DNA from: Enterobacter asburiae
GTDB taxonomy: Bacteria > Pseudomonadota > Gammaproteobacteria > Enterobacterales > Enterobacteriaceae
Length of the DNA stretch: 64,000 bases
Direction of reading: 5' to 3'
Assembly (NCBI RefSeq): GCF_021440515.1
Contig: NZ_JAKCMV010000010.1
Location: 1 to 64,000, forward strand
Numbering within the stretch: the stretch's first letter is position 1; each line of letters begins with the position of its first letter. Made by a program: the position numbers and the translations under genes. This document shows positions 34,265 through 43,378 of the stretch, one piece after another. The notes under the pieces were generated by a model, which saw nothing but the letters and a program-made list of their open reading frames with translations, was not told where the DNA came from and did no database searches.

Positions 34265-35678
34265 AGCTACTCTCCAGAAGCGCGCGCTGGCGCAGCAGTG
34301 AACAGGGGCGATAACGTTCTTCGCCGTAATGACGTTGCAGATTTTCCAGCAACGCCAGCAGACGCTGCCAGCCGAGGCGCTCGCCCCAGGCAATAGGCCC
34401 GCTCGGGTAGTTCACCCCCAGGCGCATGGCGGTATCGATATCTTTTTCGCTGGCGACCCCTTTTTGCAGGGCGTCCAGCGCTTCGTTGGCAATCATCGCC
34501 ACGGTGCGCCAGATCAGCAGCCCCGGATAGTCGGCAATCTGGATCACCCGTTTACCCTGCTGCTGGAGCCAGAAAATTGCCTTTTGCGTGGCGGAGTGCG
34601 GATTGCTGGCGGCCACGGCGATCACCGCCACGTCAGCCTCCATGCGGTCAACCACCACCACCGGGCTGTTAAAACGCAGCGCCAGGGCCTGAGCGGTTTC
34701 GCCCTGGGTTTCAATCACTAGCACCTCGTCAATTTCCGTGACACCGTCACTTCTTCGCTGGGCGCGCATCGGGCTGAAGCTTTCGCTGACCGGGGCAAGC
34801 CACGTCACATCGGGCCTGTCGTTCTGCCAGTCATACACGCCCTTTCCGCTTTTTTTGCCCAACCGTCCGGCAAGAACCAACTCCTGCTGCACCAGCGACG
34901 GCAGGAAACGACGCTCCTGCCAGAAGGCGTTAAAGACGGAGCAGGTCACGGCAAAGTTAACGTCCTGGCCGATCATGTCGGTCAGCTCCAGCGGCCCCAT
35001 CGGGAAGCCGCCGCCGTCGCGCAGGGCGGCGTCAATCACTTCAGGCGCCGCCACCTGCTCTTCCAGCGCGCGCCAGGCTTCGGAGTAGAAGGGACGCGCG
35101 ACGCGGTTGACGATAAAGCCCGGCGTCGACTGACAGCGCACCGGCTGTTTACCCCAGTTCAGCGCCAGCTCGCACAGCACGTCAGCCACCTCCGGTGAGG
35201 TCGCCAGCCCGCTCACCACTTCCACCAGCTTCATCACCGGAGCCGGGTTGAAAAAGTGCAGTCCGGCCACGCGCTCCGGGTGGCGCACGTCGGCGGCAAT
35301 CGCCGTCACCGAAATGGACGAGGTATTGCTGGTCAACAGCGTCTGCGGCGGGCACATCTCCGCCAGCTGTGCGAACAGCGCTTTTTTCACCTCTAAACGC
35401 TCCGAGGCGGCTTCAATCACCAGATCGGCGGCAGACAGCGCCGCCAGATCGGTTACAGGTATCAGCCGCTCGCTAATCTGGCTTTCGGCCTCCGCCGAGA
35501 GTTTGCCGCGCGCTACCCGGGAGGCCAGGCGCTGGCGGATACCGTCGATGGCACGGGAGATGGCGTCGGCGGCGATGTCATACACCAGAACCTGATGCCC
35601 GTGGCTGGCCGCCACTTCGGCGATCCCCGCCCCCATCGTGCCGCTGCCAATCACGGCAACCGTGCGAATGTTCAGCAT
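34254..35678 (-). CDS. paaH: 3-hydroxyadipyl-CoA dehydrogenase
   Basis: A 474-residue NAD-dependent dehydrogenase oxidising (3S)-3-hydroxyadipyl-CoA to 3-oxoadipyl-CoA. The N-terminal Rossmann motif VAVIGSGTMGAGIAEVAA starts at residue 6; FFNPAPVMKLVEV and the catalytic His/Glu region follow, and a second C-terminal 3HCDH domain (GVNYPSGPIAWGERLGW) completes the long form. The start at 35678 (MLNIRTVAV) is 1 bp after the paaG stop. Confidence 0.95.
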   Translation of the reverse strand: MLNIRTVAVIGSGTMGAGIAEVAASHGHQVLVYDIAADAISRAIDGIRQRLASRVARGKLSAEAESQISERLIPVTDLAALSAADLVIEAASERLEVKKALFAQLAEMCPPQTLLTSNTSSISVTAIAADVRHPERVAGLHFFNPAPVMKLVEVVSGLATSPEVADVLCELALNWGKQPVRCQSTPGFIVNRVARPFYSEAWRALEEQVAAPEVIDAALRDGGGFPMGPLELTDMIGQDVNFAVTCSVFNAFWQERRFLPSLVQQELVLAGRLGKKSGKGVYDWQNDRPDVTWLAPVSESFSPMRAQRRSDGVTEIDEVLVIETQGETAQALALRFNSPVVVVDRMEADVAVIAVAASNPHSATQKAIFWLQQQGKRVIQIADYPGLLIWRTVAMIANEALDALQKGVASEKDIDTAMRLGVNYPSGPIAWGERLGWQRLLALLENLQRHYGEERYRPCSLLRQRALLESSYES

Positions 35679-35679
35679 G

Positions 35680-36465
35680 TTATTTCCCCGTAAACTGCGG
35701 CGTGCGTTTCGCCAGGAACGCGCTGACCCCTTCGCGGTAGTCGTCGCTGCGCCCGGCAAGACGCTGATAGTCGCGCTCCAGATCCAGCTGCGCGTCCAGG
35801 GTGTTGGTTTCGGCGGCGTTGATCGCCTGCTTAATCAGCCCCAGGCCAAAGGTCGGCTTGGCGGCAAAGTGCAGCGCCATCTGCTGCGCGGTGGCGGAGA
35901 GCTGTTCGTCATCCACCACCTGCCAGATCATGCCCCACGCCTGCGCCTGCTCGGCGCTCAGTTTGTCGCCGAGCAGCGCCAGCCCCATCGCGCGGGCGCG
36001 TCCGGCCACGCGCGGCAGCAGCCAGGTGCCGCCGCAGTCCGGCACCAGTCCGAGTTTGCTAAAGGCCATGACGAAGTTCGCCGAGCGCGCGGCGATCACC
36101 ATGTCGCAGCCCAGCGCCAGCGTCGCGCCCGCGCCTGCGGCCACGCCGTTCACCGCGCAAATCACCGGCTTAGGCAGCTTCGCCAGGCGGCGCACCAGCG
36201 GGTTGTAGAAGGTTTCAACGGACATTCCCAGATCCGGCGCCGGGCCGTTCGGGTCGACGTTACGGTCGTTCAGATCTTGCCCCGAGCAGAACCCGCGCCC
36301 TGCGCCGGTGATCAGCAGGCAGCGGATGGTATCGTCGCGCTCGGCCTGTTTCAGGCAGTCGGCAAGCTGCTGATGCATCACGTCGTTAAAGCTGTTCAAA
36401 CGCTCCGGACGGTTCAGCGTAATGGTCATCACGCCCTGCTCTACATGACTCAGAATAAATTCCAC
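35680..36465 (-). CDS. paaG: 1,2-epoxyphenylacetyl-CoA isomerase (oxepin-CoA forming)
   Basis: A 261-residue crotonase-fold enzyme converting ring-1,2-epoxyphenylacetyl-CoA to 2-oxepin-2(3H)-ylideneacetyl-CoA and also shifting double bonds later in the pathway. Oxyanion-hole elements are in GAGRGFCSGQDLNDR and GVAAGAGATLALGCD, and the catalytic Asp is in LVPDCGGTWLLP. It ends 1 bp before paaH and begins 2 bp after paaF. Confidence 0.95.
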   Translation of the reverse strand: MEFILSHVEQGVMTITLNRPERLNSFNDVMHQQLADCLKQAERDDTIRCLLITGAGRGFCSGQDLNDRNVDPNGPAPDLGMSVETFYNPLVRRLAKLPKPVICAVNGVAAGAGATLALGCDMVIAARSANFVMAFSKLGLVPDCGGTWLLPRVAGRARAMGLALLGDKLSAEQAQAWGMIWQVVDDEQLSATAQQMALHFAAKPTFGLGLIKQAINAAETNTLDAQLDLERDYQRLAGRSDDYREGVSAFLAKRTPQFTGK

Positions 36466-36467
36466 GG

Positions 36468-37235
36468 TTAGCGTCCTTTGAAGTCGGGGGTGCGTTTTTG
36501 TAAGAAAGCCTCGATGCCTTCGCGGCGATCGTCGGTAGCAGAGAGCAGCGTAAACAGCTGACGCTCCTGGGCCAGCCCGGCCTGTAGGGGCACTTCCTGC
36601 GACTGGCGCAGCGCCTGCTTCGCCGCCTGAAGCGCCAGCGGGGAGTGGCGCGCCATCAGGCTGGCCTGCTTCAGCGCATATTCCAGCGTCAGCGCCGCCG
36701 GACAGACGTCGCTCACCAGCCCGGCGCTCTGGGCCTGCTGCGCGGTGATGCTCTCCCCGGTCAGCACCATTTTGCTGGCAAGGGATTTCCCGACGCAGCG
36801 GATCAGCCGCTGGGTGCCGCCCGCGCCCGGCATGATGCCGAGCGTGATTTCCGGCAGGCCGAAGCGGGCGTTATCCCCGGCAATCGCCACGTCGCACAGC
36901 AGGGCCAGCTCGCAGCCCGCCCCGAGGGCAAAGCCGTTGACGGCGGCGATCAGCGGTTTATTGAAGGCGTTGATCCGCGCCCACAGCTGCGGGCGACTGT
37001 CGTTCAGGGTGGCGGGAAGATCTTTCTCCGCCATTTCGTTCAGATCCGCGCCCGCCGCGAAACAGCGTTCGCTGCCGTAAATCACCACGGCGGAGATATC
37101 GCGGTTTACCGCCGCCTCTTCCAGCGCGGCGGCAAGCTGCTCCAGCAGCGCGTTGTTGAGCGCGTTACGCGCCGCCGGGCGGTTGAGGATCAGCAGCAGC
37201 ACGCGGTCATGACGGGTGATAATCAGTTCGCTCAT
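36468..37235 (-). CDS. paaF: 2,3-dehydroadipyl-CoA hydratase
   Basis: A 255-residue crotonase-family enoyl-CoA hydratase acting after ring cleavage and first thiolysis. It has CFAAGADLNEMAE and GFALGAGCELALLCD for the oxyanion hole and GIMPGAGGTQRL with the usual active-site region. The length equals E. coli PaaF. It overlaps the end of paaE by 4 bp (ATGA). Confidence 0.95.
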   Translation of the reverse strand: MSELIITRHDRVLLLILNRPAARNALNNALLEQLAAALEEAAVNRDISAVVIYGSERCFAAGADLNEMAEKDLPATLNDSRPQLWARINAFNKPLIAAVNGFALGAGCELALLCDVAIAGDNARFGLPEITLGIMPGAGGTQRLIRCVGKSLASKMVLTGESITAQQAQSAGLVSDVCPAALTLEYALKQASLMARHSPLALQAAKQALRQSQEVPLQAGLAQERQLFTLLSATDDRREGIEAFLQKRTPDFKGR

Positions 37236-38302
37236 GCCATCCCCTTCGCGTCAAAATCCACCACCACGTCGGCGGTGAGCGGCAGCGCCTGGCAGCTCAA
37301 TACATACCCGGCGGCCAGCTCGTCCGGCTCCAGGCTGTAGTTGGTGACCATGTCCACCTTGCCGCGCAGCACTTTGCATTTACAGGTGGCGCAGACGCCG
37401 CCCTTGCAGGCGTAGGGCAGATCCGCCCCCTGACGCAGGGCCGCATCCAGAATGCTTTCGTCGTCGGCGGTCAGGGTAATTTCCCGATCGCGCCCGTCCT
37501 GACGCACGGTGACCTTTTGCCCCTGCGCCTGCACGCTCACCGCGCGTTTCACCGCCGAGCCCGGCGTGTTGAAACGCTCAAGGTGAATGGATTTTTCCGG
37601 CATCCCGAGCGCTTTAAGCGTCGCCTCGGCCTCGTCCATCATCGCCGACGGGCCGCAGATAAAGGCTTCGTCATACTGGCGGAAGTTGATCAGGCTTTTT
37701 GCCAGCGCCTGAAGCTTTTCGCCGTCGATGCGCCCGTGCAGCAGATCGCTGTCCAGGGTTTCCTGGCTGAAAATAGAGACCAGTTGCAGGCGCTGCGGGT
37801 ATTTGTCTTTCAGATCGGCCAGCGCCTGGCGGAACATCATGCTCTGGCTGCTGCGGTTGCCGTAAATCAGGGTGAAATGGCTGTTCGGCTCGGTGGCAAG
37901 CGTGGCGGCGAGGATCGCCAGCATCGGGGTGATGCCGGACCCGGCAGCAATCGCCAGATAGTGACCCGCCCGTTCGGCCTGCGGCTGGTAGCCAAAATGG
38001 CCCTGCGGCACCATCACCTCCATCGCCATGCCCTGCGCGATGCTGTCCCGGGCGTAGCGCGAGAAGCGCCCGCCTTCGATGGCCTTCACCGCCACGCTGA
38101 TTTCCCCCGGCGCGGCGCTGCGGCAGATGGAGTAGCAGCGGCGCAGCTCGTCGCCGTCAAGCTTCGCTTTCAGGGTTAAGTGTTGCCCCGGACGGAAGCG
38201 GTAGGCCTCCTGCAAATCGTCCGGCACCGCGAAGGTGATGGTCACCGCGTCGCGGGTTTCGGGCTCTACTCTTGCCACTGTTAAGGAGTGAAACGTTGTC
38301 AT
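37232..38302 (-). CDS. paaE: Phenylacetyl-CoA epoxidase reductase subunit
   Basis: A 356-residue NADPH-dependent ferredoxin reductase supplying electrons to the PaaABC(D)E ring epoxidase. The N-terminal FAD domain (about 5-105; RFRPGQHLTLK) and NAD-binding domain (GSGITPMLAIL) are followed by a plant-type [2Fe-2S] domain with CKGGVCATCKC and a final Cys about 30 residues on (VLSCQ). The start at MTTFHSLTVAR matches the E. coli length; a longer frame to 38392 would overlap paaD. Confidence 0.95.
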   Translation of the reverse strand: MTTFHSLTVARVEPETRDAVTITFAVPDDLQEAYRFRPGQHLTLKAKLDGDELRRCYSICRSAAPGEISVAVKAIEGGRFSRYARDSIAQGMAMEVMVPQGHFGYQPQAERAGHYLAIAAGSGITPMLAILAATLATEPNSHFTLIYGNRSSQSMMFRQALADLKDKYPQRLQLVSIFSQETLDSDLLHGRIDGEKLQALAKSLINFRQYDEAFICGPSAMMDEAEATLKALGMPEKSIHLERFNTPGSAVKRAVSVQAQGQKVTVRQDGRDREITLTADDESILDAALRQGADLPYACKGGVCATCKCKVLRGKVDMVTNYSLEPDELAAGYVLSCQALPLTADVVVDFDAKGMA

Positions 38303-38309
38303 GGCAGCC

Positions 38310-38804
38310 TCAAATACATTTGAAATAGTCGAAAGGCTCACGGCAGGTGTTGCAGCGATAAAGCGCTTTGCAGGCCGTCGAACCAAATTCACTGATCAGC
38401 GAGGTGTTAATGCTGGCGCAGCGCGGGCAGCTCACCTCGGCGGGCGCGTGGGCGTGGCAGCTGTGGCCGACCGGCGGGCTGATGCCGTATTCACGCAGGC
38501 GCTCGCGGGCGTCCGGGGTCATCCAGTCGGTGGTCCAGGCGGGTTCCAGCTGCAACACAATATGCACCGGGGTAAAACCGTGCGCGGTCAGGGTGTCGCG
38601 GATCGCCCCCAGTAAATGTTCCGTCGCCGGGCAGCCTGAATAGGTCGGCGTGAAGCCAATCACCCAGCCCTCGCCCTGCGCGCTGACGCTGCGCACCATG
38701 CCTAAGTCGGTGATGGTGAGCACCGGGACTTCCGGATCCGGGATGTCGCTTAACAGCGACCAGATTTGCGGGATTTCCGCAGGCGCCATCTCCACACGTT
38801 GCAT
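38310..38804 (-). CDS. paaD: Phenylacetyl-CoA epoxidase accessory protein PaaD
   Basis: A 164-residue DUF59/MIP18-type protein with a C-terminal zinc-ribbon-like part (CPRCASINT ... YRCNTCREPFDYFKC). It is thought to help mature the iron or iron-sulfur centres of the epoxidase and is needed in vivo. The start MQRVEMAP at 38804, after AGAGGAG, is chosen over 38822. Confidence 0.94.
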   Translation of the reverse strand: MQRVEMAPAEIPQIWSLLSDIPDPEVPVLTITDLGMVRSVSAQGEGWVIGFTPTYSGCPATEHLLGAIRDTLTAHGFTPVHIVLQLEPAWTTDWMTPDARERLREYGISPPVGHSCHAHAPAEVSCPRCASINTSLISEFGSTACKALYRCNTCREPFDYFKCI

Positions 38805-38815
38805 ATCCGCTCCTC

Positions 38816-39562
38816 TTACCACTGCTGACCGGGGTAGACGCGCTGGAGATACTGCATCTCCGCCAGCATCGGCCCCAGATGTTCGGTGTGCAGCCCTTTT
38901 TTGCCGCCGGTGCGGTAGGCCACTTCTTCAGGCACGCTCAGCCCGGCCTGCTGCAATCCGCTTAATACTTCGGCTTCCCACGCCGGGCGCAGTTCGCGCG
39001 GGTCAACGGCGATGCCCTCGTCGATCAGGGCCAGCTCAACCTCGTCGGCTTCGAACAGCTCTGCCGTAAAGCGCCACAGGTCGTTCACCGCCTGCTGCAT
39101 TTTCTGCGCAGACACCTCGGTGCCGTTGCCCAGACGCTCCAGCCAGCCGCGGCTAAAACGCAGGTGATAGCGGGCTTCTTTAATGGCTTTCGCGGCGATG
39201 GCGGCGAGCTGGCGATCCCGGCTCTGGGCCAGGCGGCTGTAAAGCTCTACGTGCCAGGCGTCCATAAAATACTGACGCGCGATCGTGTCGGCGAAGCTGC
39301 CGTTAGGCTGCTCCACCAGCAGCAGGTTGCGGAACTGGCGTTCGTCGCGACCGAAGGCCAGCGTGTCTTCATCGCCCTCGCCTTCACGCTCGGCGGCGTA
39401 GGTCAGGAAGTTGCGCGCCTGCCCGAGCAGGTCGAGGCCGATATTGGCCAGCGCCAGGTCGATTTCCAGCTCCGGCGCGTGGCCGCACCAGGCGCCCAGA
39501 CGCTGGGAAAGGACGAGTCCGTTATCGCCCAGACGCAGGGCGTATGCAGTTGTTGTTTTCAT
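38816..39562 (-). CDS. paaC: Phenylacetyl-CoA epoxidase structural subunit PaaC
   Basis: A 248-residue ferritin-like helical protein that forms the stable heterodimer core with PaaA but lacks a working di-iron site. It matches E. coli PaaC from LRLGDN-LVLSQRLG-WCGHAPELE to LHTEHLGPMLAEMQYLQR. The start at MKTTTAYALR gives the E. coli length. It is 8 bp downstream of the paaB stop. Confidence 0.95.
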   Translation of the reverse strand: MKTTTAYALRLGDNGLVLSQRLGAWCGHAPELEIDLALANIGLDLLGQARNFLTYAAEREGEGDEDTLAFGRDERQFRNLLLVEQPNGSFADTIARQYFMDAWHVELYSRLAQSRDRQLAAIAAKAIKEARYHLRFSRGWLERLGNGTEVSAQKMQQAVNDLWRFTAELFEADEVELALIDEGIAVDPRELRPAWEAEVLSGLQQAGLSVPEEVAYRTGGKKGLHTEHLGPMLAEMQYLQRVYPGQQW

Positions 39563-39570
39563 CCCCGACC

Positions 39571-39858
39571 TCACATGTGCTCGATGCCATCAGGGATGGT
39601 GTAAAACGTCGGATGGCGGTAGACCTTGCTCTCCGCCGGGTCGAAGAATTCACCGCTCTCTTCCGGCTGGGAGGCGACAATTTCGCTCGCCTTCACCACC
39701 CAAATCGAGCAGCCTTCGCTGCGCCGGGTGTAGGCGTCACGCGCGTTTTCCAGCGCCATGCGATCGTCGGCGGCGTGCAGGCTCCCGACGTGACGGTGGG
39801 ACAGACCCTGTTTGGATCGCACAAAGACTTCATATAACGGCCAGTAGACATTGCTCAT
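39571..39858 (-). CDS. paaB: Phenylacetyl-CoA epoxidase subunit PaaB
   Basis: A 95-residue small subunit that bridges PaaAC dimers. It begins MSNVYWPLYEVFVRSKQGLS and has HVGSLHAADDRMALENARDAYTRR; length and sequence match E. coli PaaB. Confidence 0.95.
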   Translation of the reverse strand: MSNVYWPLYEVFVRSKQGLSHRHVGSLHAADDRMALENARDAYTRRSEGCSIWVVKASEIVASQPEESGEFFDPAESKVYRHPTFYTIPDGIEHM

Positions 39859-39869
39859 CTTTCTTCCTC

Positions 39870-40799
39870 TTAAGCCACGCTGCGGGCGTGCTGTTTTTCT
39901 GCGTGCGCCAGTGCGGCTTCACGCACCCACGCCCCTTCTTCCCAGGCTTTTCGCTTGGCGGCCAGGCGCTCGTGGTTACAGATGCCGCGCCCGTTGATCA
40001 CCTCGTCAAATTCGTGCCAGTCGATCTCCCCGAAGACGTAATGCCCGGTTTGCTCGTCAAAGCGCAGATCCGCATCGGGCACGGTCATGCCGAGCATTTC
40101 CACCTGCGGAACGGTGTTGTCGACAAAGCGCTGGCGCAGCTCGTCGTTACCAAAACGTTTGATTTTCCAGGCCAGGCTGCGGGCGCTGTTCGGCGAGTTG
40201 TCGTCGTTTGGCCCGAACATCATTAAGGCGGGCCACCAGAAGCGGTTAATCGCGTCCTGCAACATCTGACGCTGCGCCTCGCTGCCCTGCGCCAGCGCCA
40301 TACAGGCTTCAAAGCCCTGACGCTGGTGGAAGCTCTCTTCTTTACAGATTTTCACCATCGCGCGGGCATAGGGACCGTAGGAGGTACGGCACAGCGCCAC
40401 CTGGTTAACGATTGCCGCGCCGTCCACCAGCCAGCCAATTACGCCGATGTCGGCCCAGCTCAGGGTCGGGTAGTTAAAGATGGAGGAGTACTTCATCTTG
40501 CCGTCGAGCATCTTCTGGTAGATGTCTTCCCGCGCGCAGCCCAGGGTTTCCGCTGCGCTGTACAGATACAGACCGTGTCCGGCCTCGTCCTGCACCTTCG
40601 CCAGCAGAATGGCCTTGCGGCGAAGCGTCGGGGCGCGGGCAATCCAGTTGCCTTCCGGCAGCATGCCGACAATTTCCGAGTGCGCGTGCTGACCAATCTG
40701 GCGGATCAGCGTTTTGCGGTAGGCGTCAGGCATCCAGTCCTGCGGCTCGATGGCTGTCTCCTGCGCTATGCGCTGCTCAAAGCGTTGTTCTTGCATCAC
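39870..40799 (-). CDS. paaA: Phenylacetyl-CoA epoxidase catalytic subunit PaaA
   Basis: A 309-residue di-iron oxygenase subunit that inserts one oxygen atom across the 1,2-bond of phenylacetyl-CoA. Iron ligands are expected in the helices containing [20 protein letters not shown] and [16 protein letters not shown], with the ExxH pattern visible in both. It is the first gene of the 11-gene operon and is preceded by a PaaX-type inverted site. The start may instead be the second Met at 40796. Confidence 0.96.
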   Translation of the reverse strand: MMQEQRFEQRIAQETAIEPQDWMPDAYRKTLIRQIGQHAHSEIVGMLPEGNWIARAPTLRRKAILLAKVQDEAGHGLYLYSAAETLGCAREDIYQKMLDGKMKYSSIFNYPTLSWADIGVIGWLVDGAAIVNQVALCRTSYGPYARAMVKICKEESFHQRQGFEACMALAQGSEAQRQMLQDAINRFWWPALMMFGPNDDNSPNSARSLAWKIKRFGNDELRQRFVDNTVPQVEMLGMTVPDADLRFDEQTGHYVFGEIDWHEFDEVINGRGICNHERLAAKRKAWEEGAWVREAALAHAEKQHARSVA

Positions 40800-40811
40800 A
40801 TCATCACCTTA

Positions 40812-40851
40812 TGATTCGTTAACTTGCTTACTTAAGCGATATGGTGAATCA
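40812..40851 (-). promoter_or_regulatory. PaaX-type operator in the paaA promoter
   Basis: TGATTC (40812-40817) and GAATCA (40846-40851) form an inverted pair 28 bp apart, 13 bp upstream of the paaA start. PaaX recognises TGATTC-type inverted repeats in the E. coli paaA and paaZ promoters. Confidence 0.65.
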
Positions 40852-41028
40852 CTTCATTTCTTAAAAGTTACACAAAGGTTAAATATAACCCCAAGAAATG
40901 TTTGTTTAATTTGTGACGCCGCTCGCAAGCCTTTTCACTACTGCGCTTGCAGGCGTCAAATCAGAAGGCGGGATTCATCAAGTCGGATCACAATGTTAAC
41001 AATTCATTAAAACTCAGCTTGATTTTTA

Positions 41029-41061
41029 TGATTCACAATTTAACTATTTATACTGAAATCA
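41029..41061 (+). promoter_or_regulatory. PaaX-type operator in the paaZ promoter
   Basis: TGATTC (41029-41034) with the partial inverted partner GAAATCA (41055-41061) lies 22-54 bp before the paaZ start, with a TTATACT-like -10 element inside. It is the second PaaX-type site in the 283-bp paaA/paaZ divergent region. Confidence 0.6.
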
Positions 41062-41082
41062 CGAAACATCTGGAGATACGCG

Positions 41083-43125
41083 ATGCAGCAGTTAGCCAGC
41101 TTTTTGTCCGGCACCTGGCAGTCTGGCCGGGGCCGCGAGCGCCATATTCATCACGCCATCAGCGGCGAAGCCTTATGGGAAGTGACCAGCGAAGGGCTGG
41201 ATATGGCGGCCGCGCGCCGCTACGCCATTGAGCACGGCGGTGAATCACTTCGCGCCATGACCTTTATCGAGCGCGCCGCCATGTTGAAGGCGGTGGCGAA
41301 GCACCTGCTCAGCCACAAGGCGGCGTTTTACGCGCTGTCGGCGCAGACCGGGGCAACCAAGGCTGACAGCTGGGTGGATATCGAAGGCGGGATCGGCACC
41401 CTCTTCACCTACGCCAGCCTCGGCAGCCGCGAACTGCCGGACGATACCCTGTGGCCGGAAGACGAGCTGATCCCCCTTTCCAAAGAGGGTGGATTTGCCG
41501 CGCGCCACGTATTGACCTCTAAATCCGGCGTCGCGGTGCATATCAACGCCTTTAACTTCCCCTGCTGGGGAATGCTGGAAAAGCTGGCGCCAACCTGGCT
41601 TGCCGGGATGCCAGCGATTATCAAACCCGCCACCGCCACCGCGCAGGTGACGCAGGCGATGGTGAAATCCATTATTGACAGCGGGCTGGTGCCGGACGGG
41701 GCGATTAGCCTGATTTGCGGCGGCGCGGGGGATCTGCTGGGGCAGCTCGACGGCCAGGACGTGGTGACCTTTACCGGCTCCGCGAGCACCGGGCAGAGCC
41801 TGCGCGTGCATCCGAACATCGTTGCGCAGTCGATCCCCTTCACCATGGAGGCGGACTCCCTGAACTGCTGCGTGCTGGGCGAAGACGTGACGCCGGAGCA
41901 GCCGGAATTCGCGCTGTTTATCCGCGAAGTGGTGCGCGAGATGACCGCCAAAGCCGGACAAAAATGTACCGCCATTCGCCGCATTATCGTGCCGCAAAGC
42001 CAGACTGAGGCGGTCAGCCAGGCGCTGGTGGCGCGTCTTGAGAAGGTCGTGGTCGGCGATCCGGCGCAGGAAGGGGTCAAAATGGGTGCGCTGGTCAACA
42101 GCGAGCAGCGCGCCGACGTGCAGGAAAAGGTCGACCTGCTGATTGCCGCAGGCTGCCAGGTACGCCTGGGCGGCAAGGCGGACATGCAGGCGGCGGGCGC
42201 GTTCTTCCCGCCTACCCTGCTTTTCTGCCCGCAGCCGGACGAAACCCCGGCGGTGCATTCCACCGAAGCCTTTGGCCCGGTCGCAACCCTGATGCCGTAT
42301 CGCAACGCAGAGCACGCGCTGGAGCTGGCCCGCGCGGGCGGCGGCAGCCTGGCAGGGACGCTGGTGACGGCAGACCCTGCCGTGGCCCGCCAGTTTATTG
42401 CCGGGGCGGCACGCGCCCACGGGCGTATTCAGATCCTCAACGAAGAGTCGTCTAAAGAGTCCACCGGTCACGGCTCACCGCTGCCGCAGCTGGTTCACGG
42501 CGGGCCGGGGCGCGCGGGCGGCGGCGAGGAGCTGGGCGGCCTGCGCGCGGTTAAGCATTACCTGCAACGCACCGCCATTCAGGGCAGCCCGTCGATGCTG
42601 GCGGCAATCGGCAAGCAGTGGGTACGCGGCGCGCAGGTGCAGGAAGATCGCGTCCATCCGTTCCGCAAATACTTTGAAGAACTCCAGCCGGGCGACAGCC
42701 TGCTGACGCCGCGCCGTACCCTGACGGAAGCGGATATCGTTAATTTCGCCTGCCTGAGCGGGGATCACTTCTACGCCCACATGGACAAGATTGGCGCGGC
42801 GGAGTCCATCTTCGGCGAGCGCGTGGTTCACGGCTATTTCCTGATTTCGGCGGCGGCGGGTCTGTTTGTCGATGCGGGCGTGGGGCCGGTGATCGCCAAC
42901 TACGGCATGGAAAACCTGCGCTTTATCGAGCCGGTCAAGCCGGGCGATACCATTCAGGTGCGCCTGACCTGCAAACGCAAAACGCTGAAAAAGCAGCGCG
43001 CGGCGGATGAGAAACCGACCGGGGTGGTTGAATGGGCGGTGGAGATTTTCAATCAGCATCAGCAGGCCGTGGCCCTGTATTCAATTCTGACGCTGGTGGC
43101 GCGCCAGCAGGGTGATTTTAGGTAA
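41083..43125 (+). CDS. paaZ: Bifunctional oxepin-CoA hydrolase / 3-oxo-5,6-dehydrosuberyl-CoA semialdehyde dehydrogenase
   Basis: A 680-residue fusion (E. coli about 681). Residues 1-520 are an NADP-dependent aldehyde dehydrogenase (catalytic Cys295 in [11 protein letters not shown], Glu256 in [17 protein letters not shown] for the oxyanion Asn). Residues about 535-680 are an MaoC-type hotdog (R)-hydratase domain ([14 protein letters not shown] with the catalytic Asp and His) that opens the oxepin ring. The two active sites channel the reactive semialdehyde. It is transcribed divergently from paaA. Confidence 0.96.
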   Translation: MQQLASFLSGTWQSGRGRERHIHHAISGEALWEVTSEGLDMAAARRYAIEHGGESLRAMTFIERAAMLKAVAKHLLSHKAAFYALSAQTGATKADSWVDIEGGIGTLFTYASLGSRELPDDTLWPEDELIPLSKEGGFAARHVLTSKSGVAVHINAFNFPCWGMLEKLAPTWLAGMPAIIKPATATAQVTQAMVKSIIDSGLVPDGAISLICGGAGDLLGQLDGQDVVTFTGSASTGQSLRVHPNIVAQSIPFTMEADSLNCCVLGEDVTPEQPEFALFIREVVREMTAKAGQKCTAIRRIIVPQSQTEAVSQALVARLEKVVVGDPAQEGVKMGALVNSEQRADVQEKVDLLIAAGCQVRLGGKADMQAAGAFFPPTLLFCPQPDETPAVHSTEAFGPVATLMPYRNAEHALELARAGGGSLAGTLVTADPAVARQFIAGAARAHGRIQILNEESSKESTGHGSPLPQLVHGGPGRAGGGEELGGLRAVKHYLQRTAIQGSPSMLAAIGKQWVRGAQVQEDRVHPFRKYFEELQPGDSLLTPRRTLTEADIVNFACLSGDHFYAHMDKIGAAESIFGERVVHGYFLISAAAGLFVDAGVGPVIANYGMENLRFIEPVKPGDTIQVRLTCKRKTLKKQRAADEKPTGVVEWAVEIFNQHQQAVALYSILTLVARQQGDFR

Positions 43126-43130
43126 CGCCT

Positions 43131-43221
43131 CCTCACCCTAACCCTCTCCCCGAAGGGGCGAGGGAACTGTTTCGTGCCAACATTTTTTCTGGGGAACCCT
43201 CTCCCCAAAAGGGAGAGGGAA
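43131..43221. repeat. Degenerate CCCTCTCCC palindrome pair
   Basis: CCCTCTCCCC-GAA-GGGGCGAGGG followed about 45 bp later by CCCTCTCCCC-AAAA-GGGAGAGGG, the same family as at 17.9 and 31.2 kb. It fills the start of the 253-bp paaZ-tynA spacer; the rest holds the FeaR-type sites. Confidence 0.7.
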
Positions 43222-43266
43222 TTGCTCCGCACCAGCCCGTGATATACCCCCGCTCTTTTTTTAACC

Positions 43267-43304
43267 TGGCAAGGCTGACAAATAACCTGGCAGATGCAGG
43301 CAAA
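43267..43304 (+). promoter_or_regulatory. FeaR-type tandem half-sites upstream of tynA
   Basis: AACCTGGCA occurs twice exactly 21 bp apart (43263-43271, 43284-43292). The first is TGGCA-N8-AAA, the FeaR motif as I recall it (TGKCA-N8-AAA); the second is TGGCA-N8-CAA. Both point toward tynA, 75-112 bp before its start. A third TGGCA-N8-AAA is at 43336-43351. Confidence 0.6.
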
Positions 43305-43378
43305 CGCTTTTCCCACAGCCCTGTCAGGATAACGCTGGCACAACACAAAAATCACAACAAAACAAAACGAGGTCAACG

